A stretch of 64,000 bases of DNA from NCBI GenBank assembly GCA_043807765.1, contig JAZDFQ010000059.1, forward strand, positions 128,739-192,738, read 5' to 3'. A program made the translations under genes and the position numbers. The notes beneath the pieces were generated by a model, which worked only from the letters and a program-made list of their open reading frames with translations, did not search any database and was not told the DNA's origin. This DNA is from Stygiobacter sp043807765 (GTDB lineage Bacteria > Bacteroidota > Ignavibacteria > Ignavibacteriales > Melioribacteraceae). Numbering within the stretch: position 1 is the stretch's first letter; each line of letters starts with the position of its first letter. Below are positions 8,592 through 17,885 of the stretch, piece after piece.

Positions 8592-11420
8592 TTATTTGAG
8601 CAGAATCATTTTCTTTGTCTGAGTATAGTATCCAGCCGTTAATCTATACAAATACATGCCGCTTGGTAATGCTCCATTCTCAATTCTCAATTGGCAATTA
8701 TAAGTTCCCGGTTGCTTGTATTCATCAACAAGTGTTGCTACTTCTCTACCTAACACATCATAAACTTTTAGGCTTACGTGGCTTGCTGCTTGTAGCTTAT
8801 AGCTAATTGTGGTTTCCGGATTAAATGGATTAGGGAAATTCTGAGATAAAGCATAATTGGCCGGAATGGTCTTTTCTTCGTTAACATCATCTAGCAACGC
8901 TTTGAATTGAATTCTGCTCTGCATAATTACATTTCGCAAGTCTAATAAATCATCTCCCGCGGCAACTACGTACGCAACTTTTAAATTTTGATTTGCCGCA
9001 ATTTTGTAAGGACCGCTTGAAACAACATAAGACGCATCCACGTAGCCTATATCTTTCTTAACAATTCCGCTGGAAAGCGTTGTCCATTTTTCTTTATCGG
9101 AATATTCATTTGCATCAAATAGACGAACATCTCCTTCGGTTGCTGCATTGTTTATCGGGTAATAACCGAAATTATTTCCGGAAACCAGTGCGGCGCCGGT
9201 GTATGTACCTAATATGTTTTTGTCTTTATAAAATGAATATGCGAAATTATCTGCTGCATCAAACGCAGTAGAATCTTTGACCGGATCTTCTGCTGGAATA
9301 TCCCAATCGAAAAAGTAGCCAACATATAGATTTGAAATTTCTTTTTCTGTTTTGTTTGTCAGGGTATTCACAACAAGTATGTACTTGTCGTTTTGAGAGT
9401 TTGCAAATGAGTAACTCGTTTGTTTAGTTTCAATTCCTAGCGCGCTGTTCCCGGCACCGGAATCATTAAACGTTGCTGTCGTGCTTTGATCCCCATTTTG
9501 CGCTGTGGTTAATTTAATTGGACTAAGCATTTTAAAATCTGTGCTCTGTACTTGAATTGTACGTGCCGCATCCATAACAGTTGTTTCTGAGGTTCCATAC
9601 ATGAACGCGCCTTCGAACAAAAGGTTCTCTCCGTTATCATATCGGAAACCTTGTCCGTCTATGTTTAGCGGATAATCATTAAATCCGAACGAGCCTTTGC
9701 TAGTTATGCTCATTACAATTTTGTTCGCGTTATGAGTATCGTAGGTTGGATTTACGCGCACGCTAAGCCATTGATAATCGCTATAGTCTCCACTTGAAAA
9801 TTTTATTAAGAAATTCACATCGTGATTATAGGGTGCGGTTGGTGAAATCGTAAAATAAAATTTATAAACATCTGTTTTAGTTTCCCCGGCTTTTAATGAT
9901 CCAATATTAACGATTGGGTTTGATGGATGGGTTATTGTGACCGCATTATCACTGCATTCAACACTAACCATCAAATTGTTTACATCAGCAAGATAATTTG
10001 TTAATGCTAACGAACCGCTAATTATTTCGCGGGCTTCAAACAAGCCATTATTATTACCAACCCACTCGGCAATTTTTGTATCTGTTATCCGTACAGAAAC
10101 AGCATTCGTTTCAGTTACTGCTCTGTAAGCGTTTGCTCTTCCTTTTCCCGCAAGATACTTAATGCTGTCCGGATTAACCCCGTTTGAATAAATATCATCG
10201 CTTGTAACACGAACTTGTTCCCCAATTTGAAGCGCGGAATAGTTTGGAAATTTTGAAGCAACTAATCCGGCAACACCGGCAACAAGAGGCGCCGCCATTG
10301 ATGAACCGCTTAAAGTTCTATATGGAATGTTAGTGTATGTTGGATAAGTAGAAAGTATCGAAGTACCGGGCGCAAGCACATCTGTATTTATTCCGTATGT
10401 AGCACCGGGATATCTTTTATCATTGATCTCTCCCCACACAACAGAAAGAACGCCTTTATAGCTTCCGGGAAAGAATGATGCCTTCGTGTTTTCATTACCG
10501 GCAGAAGCAACAACCAAACTTCCTTTTGAAGTTGCATAATCAATAACTTCTTGTTCGTAACGGGAAAAACTCGAGCTGCCCCAACTGCAGTTAATTACCT
10601 TCGCTCCTTTATCTGCGGCATATTTTATTCCTTCGAATCCGTAATAAACATATGGGTAACCATTCGCGTCTCTCTTATCGCTTCGACTTGTCTTAACCGG
10701 AAGAATTGTGCAGTTATAACCGATTGAAGCGATTCCAATTTTATTGTCTGTAACAGCGGCAATTATTCCGGCAACGTGAGTTCCGTGATAGGCAAGCTTT
10801 CCGCTTGGCTCTTTATCTTCGCTTGGATCATCGTCCGGTGTTCCGTTCAATCCGCCAAAATCTTTTCCAATAACTTTTCCGGTATTGTCTTTTAGAATGT
10901 TAGCAGCTAAGTCCGGATGAGCCCAATCTACTCCCGTGTCTATAATTGCTATGAGAACTGAGGAGTCTCCTTTAGTTATATCCCACGCTTGTGTTGCCGA
11001 AACTCTGCTTAAATTTATTTGCTGCCCGGTTAGAAAGATGGAATCATTTGGAACAACTGTTACTCGATGAATGTACTTTGGTTCCGCGTATTCTACATCT
11101 TTACTTTTCGATAACTTTTTGGAGAGCTCTAGAGGATCTTCCGTAGAGCTGTATTTAAGTAGATAAATATTACCCAGTGAGTTTGAACCCTTTCTAAGAG
11201 AACTCTCTTCCGGAAAAAGTTTTGTTGCCTCTGTAACTGTAAATGGCGCAAAACCTTTTTTCTGCAATGATTGAGTGCTTGCAAGCGGCGATGCGCCATC
11301 TTTGAATTTTACAATTAATGTATTTGAAAGATAATAGGAATCACCTTTTTGAATTATCTCTTGCGCAGACAAGAAACAAGCGGAGATAAGGAGCAACAAA
11401 ACAGTTAGTTTTTTATTCAC
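8592..11420 (-). CDS. S8 family serine protease (subtilase) with T9SS type A sorting domain
   Basis: A 942-residue paralog of the 4289-7162 protease. It has a signal peptide ending around LSAQ (residue 20), a prodomain, and a catalytic domain with Asp161 (IIDTGVD), His212 (HGTHVAG), Asn309 (SAGNE) and Ser374 (GSSMAAP). Beta-rich accessory domains and a T9SS type A tail (SQNFPNPFNPETTISY ... KKMILLK) follow. The start is GTG at 11420. The two proteases most likely arose by tandem duplication, with the unknown T9SS gene between them. It is predicted to be an extracellular or surface protease; substrate unknown. Confidence 0.92.
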   Translation of the reverse strand: MNKKLTVLLLLISACFLSAQEIIQKGDSYYLSNTLIVKFKDGASPLASTQSLQKKGFAPFTVTEATKLFPEESSLRKGSNSLGNIYLLKYSSTEDPLELSKKLSKSKDVEYAEPKYIHRVTVVPNDSIFLTGQQINLSRVSATQAWDITKGDSSVLIAIIDTGVDWAHPDLAANILKDNTGKVIGKDFGGLNGTPDDDPSEDKEPSGKLAYHGTHVAGIIAAVTDNKIGIASIGYNCTILPVKTSRSDKRDANGYPYVYYGFEGIKYAADKGAKVINCSWGSSSFSRYEQEVIDYATSKGSLVVASAGNENTKASFFPGSYKGVLSVVWGEINDKRYPGATYGINTDVLAPGTSILSTYPTYTNIPYRTLSGSSMAAPLVAGVAGLVASKFPNYSALQIGEQVRVTSDDIYSNGVNPDSIKYLAGKGRANAYRAVTETNAVSVRITDTKIAEWVGNNNGLFEAREIISGSLALTNYLADVNNLMVSVECSDNAVTITHPSNPIVNIGSLKAGETKTDVYKFYFTISPTAPYNHDVNFLIKFSSGDYSDYQWLSVRVNPTYDTHNANKIVMSITSKGSFGFNDYPLNIDGQGFRYDNGENLLFEGAFMYGTSETTVMDAARTIQVQSTDFKMLSPIKLTTAQNGDQSTTATFNDSGAGNSALGIETKQTSYSFANSQNDKYILVVNTLTNKTEKEISNLYVGYFFDWDIPAEDPVKDSTAFDAADNFAYSFYKDKNILGTYTGAALVSGNNFGYYPINNAATEGDVRLFDANEYSDKEKWTTLSSGIVKKDIGYVDASYVVSSGPYKIAANQNLKVAYVVAAGDDLLDLRNVIMQSRIQFKALLDDVNEEKTIPANYALSQNFPNPFNPETTISYKLQAASHVSLKVYDVLGREVATLVDEYKQPGTYNCQLRIENGALPSGMYLYRLTAGYYTQTKKMILLK

Positions 11421-11520
11421 TTGAATAGTCTTTTATTATTTATGTAGACAAGTTTATAAATCTGACCCGTGATTAACAACCCCAAAAGCTTGACTGTGAT
11501 CTGATATCCAATGAAGATTT

Positions 11521-11619
11521 TAACCACTAAGATCACGAAGAATGCACAAAGAGCGCAAAGAAGAACTCTTCTTCACTTTGTTTTCTTTGTGAAGTTTTTC
11601 TTCGCGCACTTTGTGGTTA
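11521..11619. repeat. Palindromic intergenic element with TAACCAC / GTGGTTA ends
   Basis: A roughly 99-bp segment begins TAACCAC and ends GTGGTTA. Internal complementary stretches (CACAAAG/CTTTGTG, AAGAAGAACTC/CTTCTTC) can fold into a long hairpin. It ends only 4 bp beyond the stop of the M1 peptidase gene. Its CTTTGTG motif also occurs at the ends of the element at 44675-44729, suggesting a shared repeat family. Confidence 0.55.
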
Positions 11620-11623
11620 TATT

Positions 11624-13531
11624 TTATTTCTTCTCCCAAACATTGTTTTTCAATTTACCGTCCGGCGAACGGTCGTCTAATAATTCCACTCTTTTTACTT
11701 CCTTTTTAGTTTTCACGCTTGTTTGTATTTCTTTTACACCGGATTTCCAAACTGAAGTTTTATGATATACTTTTTCTTTTGTATCGTCTGTGTAAGTAAT
11801 TTCCAAATCAATTGGAATTGGAACGTTGCCAACTTTTTCAATTACTATCTCGGTTCCGCTCTTTGTCGGCTTTACCGATTTAATAGCCAAATCCGGATAG
11901 CCATATTCAATAAACCACGGATTCCAGAACCAGCTTAAATCTTCTTTTGCTACATCATTAAAAGTGTTGAAGAAATCATAGGGAAGCGGGTGCTTGCCGT
12001 TCCATCTGTTAATGTATTCAAGCAAAGCTTTCTTAAACAAATCATCGCCTAAAACTTCTTTTAAGAAATAATATGCTGTTGATGCCTTTGTATAAGAATT
12101 AAAACCATATGTCTGGCTTGCCGGGGTGTTTGAAGAGAGAGTTATCATCGGAAAGTCCACTTCATTTCCCATCATAGCGCCTACACCACGAATGTTTCCT
12201 TCAAATGAATCGCCGGTTCCTCCTTCCACAACATTTGCTTGATTAGCAGAAGTAAAAAATGTTGCCCAGCCTTCATCCATCCACGCGTATTTGCGTTCAT
12301 TAATTCCCATAAGGAATGGAAAATATGTGTGCGCAATTTCGTGCAAAGTAACACCGGCTTGTCCGCCGCGTCCGCTTATTCCGTTATTTGTCATCATCGG
12401 AGATTCCATTCCGCCGCCCCCTTCAGTTTCACCGTTAAATGTTGTGATCTTCGGATATGGAAACGGATGGCCCGGTTGGTCTACTGATAATTGCTGGACA
12501 GAAAGTTTTGCAAACAATGCAACTTCTTGATACGTTTTTGTTTTTTCCGGATAAGCTGTATCGGTCAATACACGTCTTCCATTATCATCAACCTCCGCGG
12601 TGGTTGCATCCCACAAATAGCCGCTGCTGGTTGCCCAAGAAAAATCGGGAATGTTCTCTCCCTTGAATTTCCAAGTGTTTTTACCTCCGCCTAATGTTGT
12701 TCCATTTTTCAAATCTTCCGGAGTAACAACTTTTATTATTTCGTCTGCTGTCCAAGCTTGTTTATAACGTGCAACCAATTCCGGTTTTAAAATTTCTTCT
12801 AGGTTCTGATATAGGCCGCTTCCCCAAACCAAATAATTTTCGGGAACAGTAATTTCAACATCAAAATTATTTTTGTCATTATAGAATTCGAGCGAGCCGC
12901 CATCATAATTAATCATATCCCATCCATCTACGTCATCGTAAACAGCTATCTGTGGATACCAGTAAGCTACATAAAATGTTGAATCGTTATAAGCGCCCAT
13001 TCTAATTCTTGTTTCTTTTGGAATGATTACCGACCACTTAATCATAATGTCGGCGCTTCCCTTCGGTGCAATTTTTTTAGGTAGATTATTAATTGTCATG
13101 TTCGATCCGCGTCTCATTATTCTTAGATCGCGCGATTTCAAATTCAGTCCAACTCCGTTAATCATCATTGTATCTATTTGGGTTCCATCGGTTTCATCAG
13201 AAAATGCAACACGTGAAGAGCGCGGATTTCCTTTTTTAAGAAAGTCTTGATAAAGCCGAATAACAAGCGTCCTTAAAGAGTCGGGACTTTCGTTATAATA
13301 CTTAATATTCACTGTTCCTTTTACTTCTCGCTTCTCCGGAAACAATTCGGCTTGAATTTTATAGTCCGCATGGTTTGTCCAATAGTTGGCTCCCGGTTTT
13401 CCATCGTAGGAACGGGTTCCTTTTTCGTAAGCCCTAACAATATTCTTGGGATAATAAAAAGATGATGTTTGAGCAACGATAGTTGAACACAGCATTGCTG
13501 CTGCAATTAAAAACATGGTGGTTTTTTTCAT
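11624..13531 (-). CDS. M1 family metallopeptidase (aminopeptidase-like)
   Basis: A 635-residue zinc metallopeptidase with a signal peptide (residues 1-20, ending IVAQ). The zinc site is complete: HEIAH at residues 397-401 plus Glu420 in the following WMDEGWA helix. A GGGMESP segment at 372-378 matches the exopeptidase GxMEN-type motif. The N-terminal ~350 residues form the beta-rich domain of M1 enzymes. It lacks a T9SS tail, so it is probably periplasmic or outer-membrane associated. It may trim peptides produced by the neighbouring S8 proteases, which is inference from proximity. It stands alone between a repeat element and the transsulfuration gene. Confidence 0.88.
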   Translation of the reverse strand: MKKTTMFLIAAAMLCSTIVAQTSSFYYPKNIVRAYEKGTRSYDGKPGANYWTNHADYKIQAELFPEKREVKGTVNIKYYNESPDSLRTLVIRLYQDFLKKGNPRSSRVAFSDETDGTQIDTMMINGVGLNLKSRDLRIMRRGSNMTINNLPKKIAPKGSADIMIKWSVIIPKETRIRMGAYNDSTFYVAYWYPQIAVYDDVDGWDMINYDGGSLEFYNDKNNFDVEITVPENYLVWGSGLYQNLEEILKPELVARYKQAWTADEIIKVVTPEDLKNGTTLGGGKNTWKFKGENIPDFSWATSSGYLWDATTAEVDDNGRRVLTDTAYPEKTKTYQEVALFAKLSVQQLSVDQPGHPFPYPKITTFNGETEGGGGMESPMMTNNGISGRGGQAGVTLHEIAHTYFPFLMGINERKYAWMDEGWATFFTSANQANVVEGGTGDSFEGNIRGVGAMMGNEVDFPMITLSSNTPASQTYGFNSYTKASTAYYFLKEVLGDDLFKKALLEYINRWNGKHPLPYDFFNTFNDVAKEDLSWFWNPWFIEYGYPDLAIKSVKPTKSGTEIVIEKVGNVPIPIDLEITYTDDTKEKVYHKTSVWKSGVKEIQTSVKTKKEVKRVELLDDRSPDGKLKNNVWEKK

Positions 13532-13606
13532 GGTGATTGTCTGATAGTTTGTTGGGGCTAAAAATAATTTTGTGGCGGGAGGATTACAAATATTTTATTC
13601 ATAAAA

Positions 13607-13627
13607 GGAAGGGTCATAGACCCTTCC
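13607..13627 (-). terminator. Hairpin after the transsulfuration gene, possible terminator or repeat
   Basis: Perfect 9-bp arms GGAAGGGTC and GACCCTTCC are separated by ATA. On the minus strand the hairpin follows the stop at 13645 and leads into TTTTATG. The same motif is a recurrent dispersed palindrome type in related genomes, so it may be a repeat acting as a weak terminator. Confidence 0.5.
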
Positions 13628-13644
13628 CTACAAACAAAATTACA

Positions 13645-14829
13645 TTACTGAATTTTTACCAGCGCTTGTTCAAGATCGTCTATCAAATCCTTTACGTTTT
13701 CGATACCAACGGATAAGCGAACAAGTCCTTCTGTAATTCCGGCAGTTGCGCGTGCGGCTTCTCCCATAGTTAAGTGTGTCATACTCGCCGGATGCTGAAC
13801 AAGTGTTTCAACACCGCCTAACGAAACAGCAAGCTTGCAGAGCTTAACATTGTTCATTACAATTTCGCCGGCTTTGAAACCATCAGTAAGCTCGAACGAA
13901 ATCATTCCGCCGGGAGCGCTGTGCTGTTTCAAACCAACTTCATAGTTAGGATGGCTTTTCAACCCAGGATAACGAACCCACTTTACTTTTGGATGCTTTT
14001 CTAAATACTCAGCAATAACTTGTGCGTTCTCCGTATGCTTTTGCATTCTGATTGCTAGGGTTTTTAATCCTCGGTGAACAAGAAAAGAATTAAATGGATC
14101 AATAACGCCGCCCATTTGGTTTAGAATTCTGCGCATCATTTTATAATCGTCTTCATTCTTAACAACTATAATTCCACCAACAACATCTGCGTGACCGTTC
14201 AAAAATTTTGTCATACTGTGAACAACAACATCGGCACCAAATTTTAGCGGCTGCTGCAAAGCCGGACTCATAAAAGTATTATCAACAACAAATAACGCAT
14301 TGTTTGCGTGAGCAATTTTTGCCGCAGCTTCCAAATCTGTAATAGCAATAACCGGGTTCGCCGGTGATTCAACATAAACAATCTTTGTATTTGGCTTAAC
14401 AGCTTTTTCAATTTCTTCGGTAATGTCTGTGTCTACAAAAGTTGCTTCAACACCAAACTTGCTTAAAACTGTTTGAAGTAAAGTAAGCGTAGGACCATAT
14501 ACAGATTTACTGCAGACAACGTGGTCGCCCGATTTAAGCAGCGCAGTAAACATTGTGCTTATGGCAGCCATACCACTAGCACAACCCAGAGCTTTATGTC
14601 CTCCTTCCAATTCAGCAACCGCATTTTCCATAGCTTCAACGGTTGGATTCTTCATTCTGGTATAGATATATCCGTCAACATCACCTTTAAATAATGCTGC
14701 GCCGTGAGCAGCGTTTTCGAATTTAAAAGTAGATGTTTGATAAATCGGTGGTACTACTGAACCAAACTCATATTCACCTACACCACTGTGAACACATTTT
14801 GAATCGAATTGCAAATTTTTGTTATTCAT
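13645..14829 (-). CDS. PLP-dependent transsulfuration enzyme (cystathionine gamma-synthase/lyase family)
   Basis: A 394-residue Cys/Met-metabolism PLP enzyme. The cofactor lysine is Lys208 in HSMTKFLNGHAD, and SGMAAI at 85-90 binds the PLP phosphate. The motif VYGPT has proline where methionine gamma-lyases usually carry the reactive cysteine (YGCT), so cystathionine gamma-synthase, cystathionine gamma-lyase or O-acetylhomoserine sulfhydrylase are more likely. The exact reaction cannot be settled from sequence alone. It begins 2 bp after the nucleotidyltransferase gene, so it may be cotranscribed with it and gyrA. A hairpin at 13607-13627 follows. Confidence 0.85.
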   Translation of the reverse strand: MNNKNLQFDSKCVHSGVGEYEFGSVVPPIYQTSTFKFENAAHGAALFKGDVDGYIYTRMKNPTVEAMENAVAELEGGHKALGCASGMAAISTMFTALLKSGDHVVCSKSVYGPTLTLLQTVLSKFGVEATFVDTDITEEIEKAVKPNTKIVYVESPANPVIAITDLEAAAKIAHANNALFVVDNTFMSPALQQPLKFGADVVVHSMTKFLNGHADVVGGIIVVKNEDDYKMMRRILNQMGGVIDPFNSFLVHRGLKTLAIRMQKHTENAQVIAEYLEKHPKVKWVRYPGLKSHPNYEVGLKQHSAPGGMISFELTDGFKAGEIVMNNVKLCKLAVSLGGVETLVQHPASMTHLTMGEAARATAGITEGLVRLSVGIENVKDLIDDLEQALVKIQ

Positions 14830-14831
14830 TT

Positions 14832-15287
14832 TTATTCCGTGATAGCTTCTATGTCTGCTAAATCTTTTAATCGACCGGAAGCTTTTTTGTTTTTTATAAA
14901 ATCGTTTTTACTAATGTAACCTACTTCTACACCGTCAATTACTATTGTTTCTTTATTTACAACTGCTTCCTTAAACTCTACTCCGCTAATGCTAGTTAAG
15001 ATATCTATTCTAACTGGCGGGACACCTATTTGAATTATAGAGTTTTTTTCTAAAAAATCTTTGTCTTTATAACCCAAAGATTCAACACCAAAGTCAGCGA
15101 GACTTTTTGCCATCCGTTTTGCATTTTCTTGGCTAACATTTATCCAAATATCAATATCGCCAGTGTTTCTTGGACTACCGTAAAAACCTAGAGCAAAAGC
15201 GCCAACAACAAGGTATTCAACCTTATTGTTGTTTAATAACTCTAGCAGTTCTTTGTAGTCTTGGTGAAGAACCATCTTTTGTCTCAT
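14832..15287 (-). CDS. Nucleotidyltransferase-fold protein (MNT/AbiEii-like)
   Basis: A 151-residue protein with the minimal nucleotidyltransferase signature: VVGAFALGFYGSPRNTGDIDIW at about residues 27-48. This contains the helix-turn glycine and the paired metal-binding aspartates (D-I-D), and a third Asp may be in VRIDILTSI. Such proteins occur as one member of toxin-antitoxin-like or housekeeping pairs. The start could be ATG 15287 or ATG 15275 (MVLHQDYK); homologs known to me begin like the second. Its 5' end overlaps the small upstream gene by 53-65 bp in another frame. Substrate unknown. Confidence 0.75.
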   Translation of the reverse strand: MRQKMVLHQDYKELLELLNNNKVEYLVVGAFALGFYGSPRNTGDIDIWINVSQENAKRMAKSLADFGVESLGYKDKDFLEKNSIIQIGVPPVRIDILTSISGVEFKEAVVNKETIVIDGVEVGYISKNDFIKNKKASGRLKDLADIEAITE

Positions 15288-15408
15288 ACGTTTGTTTACG
15301 TAAAAATTCTATTGCAGCAATTCTTTCTTCCGGCGTTTTTGAAAGCCAGTATTCAAGATCGTAATTGCGCTTATCTTTTAGCGATATTTTTCTAACAACT
15401 TTTTCCAC
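15223..15408 (-). CDS. Small protein paired with a nucleotidyltransferase
   Basis: A 61-residue protein starting with GTG at 15408, 3 bp after the gyrA stop. It matches the pattern of short proteins often encoded directly before MNT-like nucleotidyltransferases: an EKVVRKISLKD-type start, a YWLSKTPEERIAAIEFLRKQ helix and a basic QRTARVIKQQ end. The C-terminal ~20 codons overlap the nucleotidyltransferase start in a different frame. An antitoxin-like or partner role is inference from gene arrangement. Confidence 0.6.
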   Translation of the reverse strand: MEKVVRKISLKDKRNYDLEYWLSKTPEERIAAIEFLRKQTYETKDGSSPRLQRTARVIKQQ

Positions 15409-15411
15409 AAT

Positions 15412-17847
15412 TTATTCTTCTTCATCTTCCGGAATTACTCTAGCGATGTCTGCGATTTCATCGCCGTCGTTTAATCGAATTAAGCGAACACCTTGAGTAT
15501 TTCTTCCCATCACGCGCAATTCGCTAACAGCTTGTCTAAGAACCATTCCGCCGGTTGTAATGATTACAAGTTCATCGCCGTCGTTTACTTCTTTCATCGC
15601 AATCATTTTGCCGTTTCTGTCGGAAGTCTTAACAGTAATTACACCTTTACCGCCGCGCTTAGTTAATCTGTAGTCTTCAATCTCGGAACGTTTGCCAAAT
15701 CCTTTATCTGTTACAACCATTAATGTTGTTGCGTTGCGCACTACAATCATTCCAATTACATAATCTTTCTTGCCTAAGTTAATACCGCGCACGCCGGTTG
15801 CGGTTCTACCCATATCGCGCACGTCACTTTCCTTAAAGTGAATCGCCATGCCTTCGCTTGTTCCGATAATAATATCGTTGTTTCCATCGCTTAGTTTAGC
15901 TTCTACCAAACTATCGCCGGCGGCAAGATTAATTGCAAGAATTCCGCCGCGACGAATATTTGAATACGCCGAAAGAACTGTCTTCTTAACTGTACCTTGT
16001 CTGGTTACCATCACAATAGATTTATCATCAACAAATTCTTTAACGGTAACAAAGGCGGTTATGTTTTCTTCCTTATCTTTTTCGATAAGATTAAGAATTG
16101 ATCTTCCCTTTGTTGCACGCCCTCCTTCAGGAATTTCGTGTACCTTCAACCAGTAGCATTTTCCTTTATCTGTAAAAAACATTATGTAGTGATGTGTTGA
16201 AGCAACAAACATATGCTCTATAAAATCTTCTTCCCGGGTTCCGGCGCCTGTAACACCTTTGCCGCCACGTCCTTGTTTGCGGTAGCCGCTAACCGGAAAA
16301 CGTTTGATGAATCCGGCGTGAGAAATTGTAACAACTACATCTTCTTCGGCAATTGTATCTTCCAAAGAAAATTCTTTGTAGTCATGAATAATTTCTGTTC
16401 TGCGTTCGTCGCCGTATTTTTCATTTAACGCAAGCAATTCCTCTTTAATAATTTGCTTTCTCAACTTTTCGTTTCCAAGAATCGCTTTCAACTTATTGAT
16501 CAACTTAATTATTTCTTTGTATTCGTCTTCAATTTTCTTTCTTTCTAAGCCGGTTAAGCGCTGCAATCTCATATCAAGAATTGCTTTAGCTTGAATCTCG
16601 CTCAGCTTGAATTTGCGCATTAACGATTGTTTCGCTGTTTCTACGTCTTTGGATTTCTTAATCGTTTGAATTACTTCGTCAATGTTGTCCAGCGCAATTA
16701 TGTAGCCTTCCAAAATATGGGCGCGGCGTTCTGCGGCATCAAGTTCGAACTGAGTTCTGCGAACGAGAACGTCCATTCTGTGAACTAAGAAGTGTTCCAT
16801 CATTTGCTGAAGCGTAAGAACCTTTGGTGCGCCGTTAACAAGCGCAAGCATTATCACGCCAAAAGTAACTTGCATAGATGTATGCTTGAACAAATTATTC
16901 AGAATTACGGCCGGCTGTCCATCACGTTTTAACTCAATAACAACGCGCATACCGTCGCGGTCACTTTCGTCGCGAATGTTTGATATACCTTCTATCTTTC
17001 CTTCACGAACCAGCTCTGCCATTTTTTCTATAAGCGTTGCTTTATTTACTTGATACGGCAACTCTGTGATGATAATGTTTTCTCTATCATTCTTCAGTAC
17101 TTCAACATTTGCTTTAGCGCGTATTACTATTCTTCCGCGCCCCGTTAGAAATGCGTCTTTAACACCTTCGTAACCATAAATAATTCCGCCCGTTGGAAAA
17201 TCGGGAGCTTTAACAACTTTGATAATGTCTTCCGGTGTGGTTTTTGTATTATCTATCAACATTATCAATCCTGCTATAACCTCTCTAAGGTTATGAGGAG
17301 GAATATTTGTTGCCATACCAACAGCAATACCGCTGGAACCGTTTACCAATAGGTTCGGCAGATAAGAAGGCATAACCAAAGGTTCTTGCAATGAATCATC
17401 GAAGTTTGGACCAAAAGCAACGGTGTTTTTATCAAGGTCGCGTAACATTTCGTCTGCAATTTTTGCTAGACGAGCTTCAGTATAACGCATAGCCGCGGCA
17501 CCATCACCATCTACCGAGCCAAAGTTTCCTTGTCCTTGCACTAGCGGATAGCGAAGCGACCATTCTTGCGCCATACGAACCATTGTATCATAAATCGCTG
17601 TATCACCATGCGGATGGTATTTACCAAGAACCTCTCCCACGATACGAGCAGACTTTTTATATTGTTTGTTGTTTTGAAGACCAAGTTCGTGCATTCCGAA
17701 TAAAACTCTACGGTGAACCGGCTTAAGCCCGTCTCTAACATCCGGCAATGCGCGCGCAACAATAACGCTCATCGCATAATCGATGTAGGAGGTTTTCATT
17801 TCTTCTTCTAATGAAACGGGTACTACTTTTTCGAAAATTGTGGTCAT
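15412..17847 (-). CDS. gyrA: DNA gyrase subunit A
   Basis: An 811-residue type II topoisomerase subunit that cleaves and religates DNA during negative supercoiling. The catalytic Tyr122 lies in AMRYTEARL. The quinolone-binding region reads HPHGDTAIYD, so residue 83 is Thr and 87 is Asp (E. coli numbering applies directly). The C-terminal domain has the GyrA box QGRGGKG and six beta-pinwheel repeats, supporting gyrase over topoisomerase IV. It ends in an acidic EDEEE tail. It lies downstream of gyrB, separated by the mgtE-like and coiled-coil genes. A shorter gene starts 3 bp after its stop. Confidence 0.97.
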   Translation of the reverse strand: MTTIFEKVVPVSLEEEMKTSYIDYAMSVIVARALPDVRDGLKPVHRRVLFGMHELGLQNNKQYKKSARIVGEVLGKYHPHGDTAIYDTMVRMAQEWSLRYPLVQGQGNFGSVDGDGAAAMRYTEARLAKIADEMLRDLDKNTVAFGPNFDDSLQEPLVMPSYLPNLLVNGSSGIAVGMATNIPPHNLREVIAGLIMLIDNTKTTPEDIIKVVKAPDFPTGGIIYGYEGVKDAFLTGRGRIVIRAKANVEVLKNDRENIIITELPYQVNKATLIEKMAELVREGKIEGISNIRDESDRDGMRVVIELKRDGQPAVILNNLFKHTSMQVTFGVIMLALVNGAPKVLTLQQMMEHFLVHRMDVLVRRTQFELDAAERRAHILEGYIIALDNIDEVIQTIKKSKDVETAKQSLMRKFKLSEIQAKAILDMRLQRLTGLERKKIEDEYKEIIKLINKLKAILGNEKLRKQIIKEELLALNEKYGDERRTEIIHDYKEFSLEDTIAEEDVVVTISHAGFIKRFPVSGYRKQGRGGKGVTGAGTREEDFIEHMFVASTHHYIMFFTDKGKCYWLKVHEIPEGGRATKGRSILNLIEKDKEENITAFVTVKEFVDDKSIVMVTRQGTVKKTVLSAYSNIRRGGILAINLAAGDSLVEAKLSDGNNDIIIGTSEGMAIHFKESDVRDMGRTATGVRGINLGKKDYVIGMIVVRNATTLMVVTDKGFGKRSEIEDYRLTKRGGKGVITVKTSDRNGKMIAMKEVNDGDELVIITTGGMVLRQAVSELRVMGRNTQGVRLIRLNDGDEIADIARVIPEDEEE

Positions 17848-17885
17848 GTTATTTCTTGTTTAGGATTTTAATTTATTATTTAATT

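Noticed and set aside
17596..17604. Thr83 in GyrA as a quinolone-resistance mutation
   Set aside because: Thr at this position is natural in several lineages; no resistance claim can be made from it.
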